A stretch of 12,264 bases of DNA from the NCBI GenBank assembly GCA_003529325.1, contig DPVW01000094.1, positions 24,781 through 37,044 on the forward strand, read 5' to 3'. This stretch comes from Candidatus Latescibacterota bacterium. Lineage in GTDB: Bacteria; Latescibacterota; UBA2968; UBA8231. The notes beneath the pieces are model-generated. The model was not told the DNA's origin and searched no databases. It worked only from the letters and a program-made list of their open reading frames with translations. Position numbers and translations under genes: made by a program. Positions 1 to 6,871 of this stretch are shown here, piece by piece; position 1 is the first letter of the stretch; each line of letters opens with the position of its first letter.

Positions 1-162
1 GAAATACGTCTCGATTGGCTCGAGCCGATCCATGAGCGCACGGAGTTCGGTGATCTCCTCCCTGTTCAGGATACCGGGGAAGTAGGCGTAGCCATCCTGC
101 TGCATGGCGCTGGCCTGATCTTCCAGTTCCGGATAATGTACCAGAGGCAGTGGATCGGTCAT
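1..162 (-). CDS. Phytanoyl-CoA dioxygenase (PhyH)-like protein, N-terminal fragment
   Basis: Only the first 54 codons are present; the gene runs off the left edge of the window. It was read directly from the minus strand, starting at the ATG at 162-160, and is open to base 1. The visible residues have the usual beginning of the PhyH family of Fe(II)/2-oxoglutarate-dependent oxygenases: a short lead, then DGYAYFPGILNREEITELR (about residues 23-41), where 'xGyxxfpgxLxxxExxxLr' is the family's opening pattern. The iron-binding HxD...H residues would lie further on and cannot be seen, so activity and substrate are unknown. A purine-rich stretch (GAGAAAG) lies just upstream of the start and is a weak ribosome-binding site. 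PhyH-like genes occur in many copies in some environmental lineages, where most have no known substrate. The family call rests on the N-terminal pattern alone. Confidence 0.72.
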   Translation of the reverse strand, partial: MTDPLPLVHYPELEDQASAMQQDGYAYFPGILNREEITELRALMDRLEPIETYF

Positions 163-608
163 TCTACTTTCTCTTTCGGGCAGAGAGTGCTCCGAAGCAG
201 TATCCCAATTTTCACGCCGACGTCAAGCGCAGGCGGCGATCAGGTCCGTCGTGCTCACAGGGGACGTTGGCGAACTGCGGGTGTGGGTGCACATGGTATC
301 GTGGTTCGATCTGGCTCCCCGGACTGGTCATTTTCTAGTCACCATGACTGCCTATCGACCGACCATCACATAACTCATTGACACTTTGTGGGTTAGAGTA
401 TGCACTGCCATTACTCTCCGGGTCCGAGTGAATCCCCTACAATTGTTGTACGCTCCCATCCGGTCAATGCCGGAACGTGCGGAATCGTCTCGACCAACTG
501 GCCAGTATAGTGGTTAGGAACTTTCCTGCGCGCCAACTTCGGTGGTGGCACGCTACGTGCCTTGTATTGCGTGATATACCAAAACATGCCGATACCAGGG
601 AGATCCGC
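163..608. other. Intergenic region without a convincing gene
   Basis: This stretch separates the divergently transcribed PhyH-like gene (minus) and the broken CBM9/DUF5916 gene (plus), so it should hold promoters for both. The open frames on either strand have no recognisable protein pattern and look like chance frames. One TTGACA at 378-383 is followed 15 bases later by TATGCA at 399-404. It could be a weak plus-strand sigma-70-like promoter, but the spacing is short and the -10 box is poor. I see no tRNA, no long repeat and no clear terminator here. Confidence 0.5.
597..602 (+). promoter_or_regulatory. Shine-Dalgarno site for the broken CBM9/DUF5916 gene
   Basis: AGGGAG lies six bases before the ATG at 609, which is a near-ideal spacing. 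It fixes the start of the downstream reading frame at 609 rather than at earlier in-frame codons. That start also gives a good signal peptide. Confidence 0.6.
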
Positions 609-1522
609 ATGCTGAATCGATCTGCAGTGCTGCCCACACTTGTGTGCGGCGTTTTCTTGTGCGGGGTGGCACCAACTGCCGCCTCTCCCGCCACGACCTG
701 CCTCAACGCGCCCATCACACTGCAGGCCCAGCCGGCGACGACAGCGATCGTCATCGATGGCGTGCTCGACGATGCCTGGCTCGAGAGCGCCCACTTCGAC
801 AACTTCGCCGAATTCATTCCGGACCATCTCGTCGCCGCTGGGAGTCACCACCGAAGGGTATATCACGCACGACGGCACCGATCTATATGTCGCCTTCGTC
901 TGCCACGATCCGCAGATCGGCAGTCTCCGTGCTTCCTTCACCGACCGCGACGGGATCTTCGATGACGACTTCGTCGGTATCGTGCTCGATACCTATCGCG
1001 ACCACAAACGAGCCTACGCATTCTTCAGCAACGCCCACGGTATTCAGGGCGACATGTTGTGGTATGCGAATCGGGCCGAAGAGGATGGGGATGGCGCCAT
1101 CTGGCAGTCCCAGGGTGGCGAGGATGGGGGTTTCGATGCCGTGTGGGAATCGGCGGCACGGACCTACGAGGATCGGTGGGTCGTGGAGATGCGGATCCCC
1201 CGTCTGCGCACCGACGCCGATGATCTGATCGTGCATCAGCGCATCTTCCGCCACGGCCTGCAGTATCAGTTTACCAGGGAGTTGTTCATCCGCTTCGTCG
1301 GCGAACTCAACCGCACGCGCCGGGCGACGGCAGTCGATGCCTACGAGAGCTCCACATCCTATTCCTTCGAGCCCATGCTCAGCTACCGAATGGACGCCTT
1401 CAGCGTGTTTCTATCTTGGGGGTGACTTCGGCAGCGCCAGGGATCCGTATATCAACCGCACCGGTTTCTCACGCTCCGATCAGACGCTGTTTCTGAAGTT
1501 TCAGTATCTGCTGCAGGGTTGA
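609..1522 (+). pseudogene. Decayed CBM9/DUF5916-type outer-membrane protein
   Basis: The frame opens at the ATG at 609 with a signal peptide (MLNRSAVLPTLVCGVFLCG, then a small-residue cleavage region). A CBM9-like domain follows, with IDGVLDDAWLES and, after a frame change, ITHDGTDLYVAFVCHDP, FDDDFVGIVLDTYRD and VWESAARTYEDRWVVEMRIP. These are hallmarks of the N-terminal domain of DUF5916 proteins, which normally continue into a long beta-barrel-like region. The reading frame is broken twice. Dropping one G from the GGG at 840-842 joins DHLVAAG to VTTEGYITHD. Dropping one T from the TTT at 1408-1410 joins DAFSV to FYLGGDFG, and the gene then ends with SDQTLFLKFQYLLQG and TGA at 1522. In addition, the sequence jumps from MRIP (near 1200) almost directly to the C-terminal barrel strands (HGLQYQFTRELFIRF), so several hundred residues of the usual 700-900 are missing. 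The two indels alone could be sequencing errors; the deletion could not. The gene converges on the TMTC-like gene, with 13 bp between the two stop codons. Confidence 0.82.
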
Positions 1523-1535
1523 TGAACGACGGTGA

Positions 1536-3824
1536 TCATCGCTCATCACGACTCTGGCGCTCGGCTTCCAATAGGTTGGCAGCCAGCACGGCGTCGTCGG
1601 GACGAGCCTGCGCAGCCCGGCGCAGGTGGCTCACCGCAGCGCCTGGCAGCCCCTGTATCACCAGCAGCTTGCCGAGATTGTGATGCACCGCAGAATTGCC
1701 TGCGTCCATCTGCAGAGCCTGCTCAAACAGCTGCCGTGCCGCCGTCAGACCACCTTGGGCAAGGACCACGCAAGCGAGATTGTTACCGAGTATTGCGGAA
1801 GTAAGCGTGGCGCTACGAGCCTGACGCAGATCCTTCGCTGCCCCTGCAAGATCGCCACTGAAGTAGCGCACGATGGCACGGGCATTGGCAGCCCGGGGAT
1901 CCTGCTGCCCCGGCGTGTCTAGCACCTTGTCCAACCAGGGGCGCGCCTCACGATAGTGCCTTTGGCGCACCTGTAGTAGTGCCAGATTCAATGCCGCTGT
2001 ATGGTGCCCTCGACGCGCTGCCTCGGAGTAATAGACCATCGCCGTGTCAGGCCGTCCCAACCCCTCGTGCACGGCCCCCAGATTGTTGTGGGCTTCATTC
2101 ATGGCTGGCTGCAGTCTCAGTGCTTGTTGCAGTGGCTCGAGGGCCTGAGCCAATCTGCCCTCTGTCGCCAGCAATGCGCCCAGGTTGTATTGCGCTTCGG
2201 CCAAGCCCTCCCCCCTGGTCGCCAGGGACTGCAGGATCGGCTGCGCCCGGGTCGGCTCCCCTTGCAGCCAGAGTGCAACCGCAAGATTGGCAAGCGCCGC
2301 GGGCAATCCTGGCGCCTGCTGCCACTGCTCGGCCGCTGCAGCATGCCGACCTGTCTGCCAGAACGTGATGCCTCGCAGATTTGCCGCTGACGGCGATGAC
2401 AACCCTTCCAGTCGCACCAACGCCGTAGCTGTATCCCCTGCCTGCAACGCCCGCATCGCTGGCAACAGCGGTTCACTCGCCGCCACCGAACTCAGCAGTG
2501 GTCCATCGAGCACACCGCCATCGTCGAAGAGAAACTCGAGCTGCAGGTTGTAGAAGCGCCGCGCATTCTGCGTCGATCCCACCCCGTCACGCCACAAGGA
2601 CAATTCACTGCTGTAGTCACGATTTCGTGCAGCCGTCATCACCACCATCAGCGCCACCACCACAGGCAGCAGAAACTGTCGCCAGTTCCCCAGGCGCATG
2701 CCCAGCAGCACCAACAGAAACAATGGCGCCACCAGGGGCAGATACATACGATGCTCGACGAGGAGATCACGCAATGGCACTAGGCTGGATGTCGGTGCCA
2801 GAATGCCGACAAACCAGAGGCCGACGAAGCTGAGTGGCTGGCGTCGCCAGAGGCCATGGACGATCCACGACAACCCACCGATGACGAGCAGCAGGGGCAG
2901 GGCGGCTTCGGTGTAACTGGCGATGGGCCAACCGTAGTCGATCTGCAGTGGATGTGGCCAGAGGACGAGGCGCAGATAGTGCAGCAGGACGCCGGGCTGG
3001 CTCAGAGCATAGTCGAATCGTCCAAAACCCTGTGCATCCCCAGCCAACAGACCTGCCAGTAGCTGCGGTCGCAGCGCCAGCAACACCAATCCGCCGACGA
3101 CGGCGGGGCCGATCAATGTTACGTAGAGCCCTCTTCGGACAGCCCAGGTCGAGGCGAAAGAACCTGTGAGGAGGATGACATCAAACAACAGCAATGTCGC
3201 CGGCAGGGTGACGGCAATCTCCTTCGTCAGCATCGCCGCCCACCAGCTGAGCACTACGACCGCCCACCAGTGGCGGTGCCTCGCGCCAGGCACGGTACTA
3301 CGCAACAAGGCGTAGAAGCAGGCCACGTAGAGCAGACTCGTCAGTGACTCGCCGCGTTGAATGATGTAGGTCACCGCCTGCGTCGTCAGCGGATGTACGA
3401 CCCATAACAGCGCGGTGCTGCCTGCCACCGTGTCAGCGGTGAAACCAACAAGACGGTTGTTGACGCGTTCGTTTTGAAGTGCTTGCCGCATGACCCCGAA
3501 TAGCAGCAACGCCGTCGCCAGATGGATGGTCAGATTCACCAGGTGATAGGACCACGGTTCGAGACCACTTATGGCGTGGTTGATCGCGAGGGTGAAAAAC
3601 AGCAGGGGCCGCAGCGTCCCCCCACCGGCAGCCCACGGGGGCCACAGCTGCCGGATGTTGTCGTTGTCGATGATCCATGGCAGATCGTCGAAAGCGAAGA
3701 CACCGCTGAAACTGGGCAGATAAGCGAACAGTCCGGCCAGCAGAATCCACAGCGGCCAGCTTGACCGCGCCGCAGCGGTGCGCCTCATTGCCCAGTCCGC
3801 CATAGCAGATTTCACATCGCTCAT
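1536..3824 (-). CDS. TMTC-like membrane glycosyltransferase (GT-C fold) with C-terminal TPR repeats
   Basis: The product has 762 residues and two halves. Residues about 20-400 hold many hydrophobic helices with conserved loops between them: FDDLPW at 45-50, RPLLFF at 72-77, HPLTTQAVTYIIQRGE at 144-159, KE at 201-202, HYLRLVLWPHPLQ at 282-294 and PLRDLLVEHRMYLP at 350-363. An acidic pair after the first helix, the RPL loop and the 'EHRxYLP' segment are typical of bacterial TPR membrane proteins related to eukaryotic TMTC O-mannosyltransferases. These belong to the GT-C superfamily and use lipid-linked sugars. Residues about 455-750 form tandem TPRs, for example AEAQYNLGALLATEGRLAQA and SAVHHNLGKLLVIQGLPGAA. 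By analogy the TPRs may present protein substrate on the outer face of the inner membrane. The enzymatic role is inferred; no bacterial substrate is established here. The start at 3824 lies 21 bp from the divergent VanZ-CBM9 start. An AGGTG lies only two bases before it, so a slightly later start (Met8 or Met13) is possible. Confidence 0.8.
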   Translation of the reverse strand: MSDVKSAMADWAMRRTAAARSSWPLWILLAGLFAYLPSFSGVFAFDDLPWIIDNDNIRQLWPPWAAGGGTLRPLLFFTLAINHAISGLEPWSYHLVNLTIHLATALLLFGVMRQALQNERVNNRLVGFTADTVAGSTALLWVVHPLTTQAVTYIIQRGESLTSLLYVACFYALLRSTVPGARHRHWWAVVVLSWWAAMLTKEIAVTLPATLLLFDVILLTGSFASTWAVRRGLYVTLIGPAVVGGLVLLALRPQLLAGLLAGDAQGFGRFDYALSQPGVLLHYLRLVLWPHPLQIDYGWPIASYTEAALPLLLVIGGLSWIVHGLWRRQPLSFVGLWFVGILAPTSSLVPLRDLLVEHRMYLPLVAPLFLLVLLGMRLGNWRQFLLPVVVALMVVMTAARNRDYSSELSLWRDGVGSTQNARRFYNLQLEFLFDDGGVLDGPLLSSVAASEPLLPAMRALQAGDTATALVRLEGLSSPSAANLRGITFWQTGRHAAAAEQWQQAPGLPAALANLAVALWLQGEPTRAQPILQSLATRGEGLAEAQYNLGALLATEGRLAQALEPLQQALRLQPAMNEAHNNLGAVHEGLGRPDTAMVYYSEAARRGHHTAALNLALLQVRQRHYREARPWLDKVLDTPGQQDPRAANARAIVRYFSGDLAGAAKDLRQARSATLTSAILGNNLACVVLAQGGLTAARQLFEQALQMDAGNSAVHHNLGKLLVIQGLPGAAVSHLRRAAQARPDDAVLAANLLEAERQSRDER

Positions 3825-3845
3825 TTCACCTGCCTGCCCTTGCCG
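3825..3845. promoter_or_regulatory. Divergent start region, 21 bp between two start codons
   Basis: Only 21 bases separate the ATG of the minus-strand TMTC-like gene (3824) from the ATG of the plus-strand VanZ-CBM9 gene (3846). A full promoter does not fit, so each promoter must lie inside the first part of the opposite gene, or one start must be further downstream. No Shine-Dalgarno site is visible for the plus-strand gene. Confidence 0.4.
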
Positions 3846-5714
3846 ATGCCCGAACCCTCCAGCCCGCCCTCCCCCTCCGTCCAGCGACCATGGTTGATAC
3901 TCGCCCTGATCCTCTGGGCGGTGCTAACGCTGGGGCATGGCACCGGTCTGGACGTCGTCACCTTGCTGGTGGAATGGGCACGCACGCCGGGCACGATCAG
4001 TGAATCGGGCGGCCAGATCGGTTTCCTGCGCGGTGAACGCATCCTCGCCATGCTCGTGGGCCTGCTCTTTCTCGGGATGCTGGGATTCATCGTACGTCGT
4101 GCCGTCTCCTTTGGCGTGCGTGCCCTCGTCGCCGCCTCACCGCCCTGGTTCCTCTGCGCCGGCCTCGCCTGGCTTTGCTGGCGCATCGTCATCGTCTACA
4201 CCACCGAACTCGTCCACTTCGCACAATACGCCCTGATCGGCGCCCTGCTGACGGTGGCCCTGGACAAGGGGCGACGACCCCAGCTGAGTTTTGTCGTCGC
4301 CGTCGGACTCGGTTTCGTCGATGAACTCTGGCAACATTACGGTCTACACGTATGGCGATTGGGCGAAAGCACACACTATCTCGACTGGAGTGATCCATTC
4401 CTCAATGGTGTCGGCGCCTTTGCTGGTGTGTTGCCGGCGGTGACGTGGCTGCGCCTGCGAGGGGACGGCTTTTCGCAGGCGGGGGTCGTCTACAAGGCGG
4501 CACTGATCGCCGCCCTGCCACTGCCCCTGGTGCTGCTCGACCCGGTGACGCTGGCTGCATGGTTCGGCAGTTATCCATACTACCCTTTCTGGGATGAGCA
4601 CACCAACCTCAAGGCCGTGCACTGGGTGACGCCATACGAGGGGATCCCCCTGTTGCCCGCCTTTCTGCTCGTCGTCGGTGCCGTCCTCGACCCGGTGCGG
4701 CGCACACCCTCGGTGGCTGTCCTGGCGGCGGCGACGGTCCTCGTGGGACTCGCAATTCAGCCCGTCTCCCGCCAGCGCGGCACCGCGGTGCACGAGGTCG
4801 TACCGCAAACGATGGTGAGCCTTATCGATGACGCCGACATCCTCATCGACGGCCACGCCGATGAGGCAGCCTGGTCAGATGCACCACGCCTCGGTCCCTT
4901 CGTGCACAACACCGACGCCGCCGATCGGTATGCCCTATGTCCAGGGACACCCATCCTGCCGGCGACGCACGCTCGCATACTCTGGTCTTCGGCGGCACTG
5001 TACATCCTTGTCGAGACGGAGGATGTCGATATCTGGGCCCGAGATCTTGCCCGCGACGCGGGCGGGGTGCTCGGCGACGAAGGTGTCAGACTCCTCATCG
5101 ACGATGGCGGCGAGGAGGTCCTGTTTCATGAGATCGACATCTCTCCCGCCAATGCCGTCGCCGATCTGTTGCAGCTCATGGGTGGCGCCCCGCTGGACTT
5201 TAACCCCTGGGCACCAGCCCTCGGCTATATACGCTTTGACGCGAACGAGATCAGCACTGCCGTCGTCGTCGATGGCAGTCTCGAAATCGTAAGCTCCCAA
5301 TTCTCGCCCGTCGTGACGGACGTCGATGTCGGCTACCATGTAGAGGTACGTATTCCCTGGGAGGTGTTCCGCACCACGAGCACGCCGTCCGACAACACCG
5401 TACACACTACCTTGCCGCCACAAGTCGGTCACCGTTGGCGTCTGGGACTGTATCGACGGGAGACACCGCGGCCACAGCAGGCACTGCAGGAGCGGGTCGA
5501 TGTCCCCAGCGCGCGCCAGCGGCTCGGCTTGAGTGTCGACGACTGGCAGTCGCTGGCAGCCGAACGCCTTTGGGACACCGACGATGGCATGGTGACGGGT
5601 GTCGGACTGTGGCAAGAAGTCGTGCACCGCTGCGGCGGACTGCAGGCTTGGTCACCGACCTATAAGGACCTGCGGCAGCCGGCTCGCTTCGGCGTTATCG
5701 AATTTGCCGAGTGA
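3846..5714 (+). CDS. VanZ-like membrane domain fused to a CBM9-like domain
   Basis: The product has 622 residues counted from the ATG at 3846; a TTG at 3840 would add two. Residues about 15-310 form a multi-helix membrane region. It contains a VanZ-like core at about 115-200: TTELVHFAQYALIGALL, then FVDELWQHYGLHVWRLGES, then DWSDPFLNGVGAFAG. This matches the family's conserved 'HFxxYaLlG...DExxQ...DxxxNxxGxxxG' order. Additional helices follow to about 307. Residues about 325-620 resemble a CBM9-type domain: ILIDGHADEAAWSDAPRLG opens it, THARILWSSAALYILVETED follows, then FHEIDISPANAVADLL, YHVEVRIPWEVF and WRLGLYRRETPRP. VanZ proteins are linked to glycopeptide (teicoplanin) resistance, but most are uncharacterised; CBM9-like domains bind sugars or surface ligands. 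I infer that the C-terminal half is outside the inner membrane. I know of no defined function for this architecture. The gene starts back to back with the TMTC-like gene. Its stop abuts the tail of the ABC-F relic on the other strand. Confidence 0.78.
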   Translation: MPEPSSPPSPSVQRPWLILALILWAVLTLGHGTGLDVVTLLVEWARTPGTISESGGQIGFLRGERILAMLVGLLFLGMLGFIVRRAVSFGVRALVAASPPWFLCAGLAWLCWRIVIVYTTELVHFAQYALIGALLTVALDKGRRPQLSFVVAVGLGFVDELWQHYGLHVWRLGESTHYLDWSDPFLNGVGAFAGVLPAVTWLRLRGDGFSQAGVVYKAALIAALPLPLVLLDPVTLAAWFGSYPYYPFWDEHTNLKAVHWVTPYEGIPLLPAFLLVVGAVLDPVRRTPSVAVLAAATVLVGLAIQPVSRQRGTAVHEVVPQTMVSLIDDADILIDGHADEAAWSDAPRLGPFVHNTDAADRYALCPGTPILPATHARILWSSAALYILVETEDVDIWARDLARDAGGVLGDEGVRLLIDDGGEEVLFHEIDISPANAVADLLQLMGGAPLDFNPWAPALGYIRFDANEISTAVVVDGSLEIVSSQFSPVVTDVDVGYHVEVRIPWEVFRTTSTPSDNTVHTTLPPQVGHRWRLGLYRRETPRPQQALQERVDVPSARQRLGLSVDDWQSLAAERLWDTDDGMVTGVGLWQEVVHRCGGLQAWSPTYKDLRQPARFGVIEFAE

Positions 5715-6665
5715 GGATACCCTCCCCCCGTCACCTCCCGCACGGCCAGCTGAGCATCGCCGCCGGGCGTCCCCGTCCATGACAGCTCCCACCGAATGGT
5801 GACCAGACTCTGCAGAAATCGTTCGTCGTGGCTCACCAACAGCAGGCCACATGGACAGTCCTGCAACACCTTCTCCAGGCATATGATCGACGGCACCACG
5901 CCAGAGCAATCGGTCTCGATGGGACCGCCTGCCAGCCACCCAGATGCCGAGATCATGCTCCTTCTGTACCTGGAATTCCATCACGGGTGACACGCGCCTG
6001 CTGTGCCCGTCCACCGATCTGATTCAACAGCCTACCTGCCTGGCATCCTTGCCCGTGGCACGTGCCAGATTGCACTTGAACTGTTCATCATTGTCCCTTC
6101 CCCAGGTTCTTCTTCGAACGCTTCTCGTGCGACCCCGATGCCTCCTCTCGCCGTCGTACAACCTCACGCTCCACCTTCTTCAGTTCCCGCGTCGCCGTCT
6201 CGCGCTCGCGCAGAGCGGTCTCGCGTTCGAGTTGGCCCTGCTCGACGCCTTTCTCATACCCCCCTGGACGCATCGTGACCGACGGATCGACGAAGGCACA
6301 CTGGCGGCACAGCCCGTCGAGCAACTTGCGCTCTCCATTACTAAGACTGTGCCAGCGCTCAGGCCAACTGTCATCGATGTCGAGACGGCCGCGGATCTCC
6401 CAGGCATCGCCGTCCATATCCGCCACCAGACTCGCAAGGTCTTTGGGGGCATCGTCGGTGACGCCGACTCGCCCTTCGGTGGGTGTAAGCAAACCTGTCG
6501 CCAAGCGCATGAGGATGGTCTTGCCGGCGCCATTGGACCCGACGATCCCCGACCAGCCCGACGGAAAGTGACATCGACACCGGCCAACAGCGGCGACGAC
6601 GCCCCGCCGTATCCGAAACTCACATTGTGAAATAGAATGTCACTACCGTTCATCTGTCGCATCAT
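5715..6665 (-). pseudogene. Decayed ABC-F family ATPase
   Basis: Reading the minus strand from about 6665, the first frame gives MNGSDILFHNVSFGYGG and then LLAGVDVTF. Restoring one base in the A-run at 6565-6567 (a T-run on the coding strand) continues it as PSGWSGIVGSNGAGKT, a Walker A motif. The line continues through WHSLSNGERK, the ABC signature region, and then jumps to LLDGLC, RPGGYEKG and a charged linker rich in E and R. The Walker B and D-loop segment between them is missing. After RSKKNLGKG further frame changes are needed to follow DNDEQFKCNLARATGKDARQ. The second nucleotide-binding half survives only as PSIICLEKVLQDCP and GLLLVSHDERFLQSL, the end of its Walker B/H-loop region; its Walker A is absent. 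Roughly 310 codons remain of a family that usually exceeds 500. ABC-F proteins are soluble tandem-ATPase proteins, many of which act on ribosomes; some give antibiotic resistance. This copy cannot bind and hydrolyse ATP normally. The boundaries are approximate, and the 3' end touches the stop of the VanZ-CBM9 gene. Confidence 0.85.
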
Positions 6666-6871
6666 GTCAAGGCCGGAGGTCGACCCCTCAGGGGGCGGAG
6701 ATTGTCACCCTCATCTTTTCTGTTCCAGGTCTGCAGCATCAGTCCGACACCGAGGACGACGACGTCGGTGGGACAGTCTTCGAAACATTTCCTGGTGGGA
6801 TGTGTGCGTCTGTACGTCTCCTGCAGTATCTTGCAGCAAGAATTCTCATTTTCACTCTCAAGCTCAACGAC

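Noticed and set aside
378..404. TTGACA...TATGCA as a promoter
   Set aside because: The -35 box is perfect, but the spacing is 15 bases, the -10 box is weak and the first gene start is 200 bases away. I mention it only within the intergenic entry.
411..941. A 176-codon open frame on the minus strand
   Set aside because: It overlaps the signal peptide and CBM9 start of the plus-strand gene and shows no protein-like pattern; it is a chance frame in GC-rich DNA.
609..1522. All frame breaks explained by sequencing error
   Set aside because: Both indels are in short homopolymers, so errors are possible, but the missing middle of the protein and the intact long frames elsewhere in the window argue for true decay.
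5944..6630. A 228-codon open frame on the plus strand
   Set aside because: It lies opposite the ABC-F relic, whose minus-strand translation has clear family motifs. The plus-strand product has no recognisable pattern.
6800..6871. An upstream start for paralogue A at 6800
   Set aside because: The extra 24 residues precede a proper signal peptide beginning at 6872, and neither start has a well-placed Shine-Dalgarno site, so the signal peptide decides.
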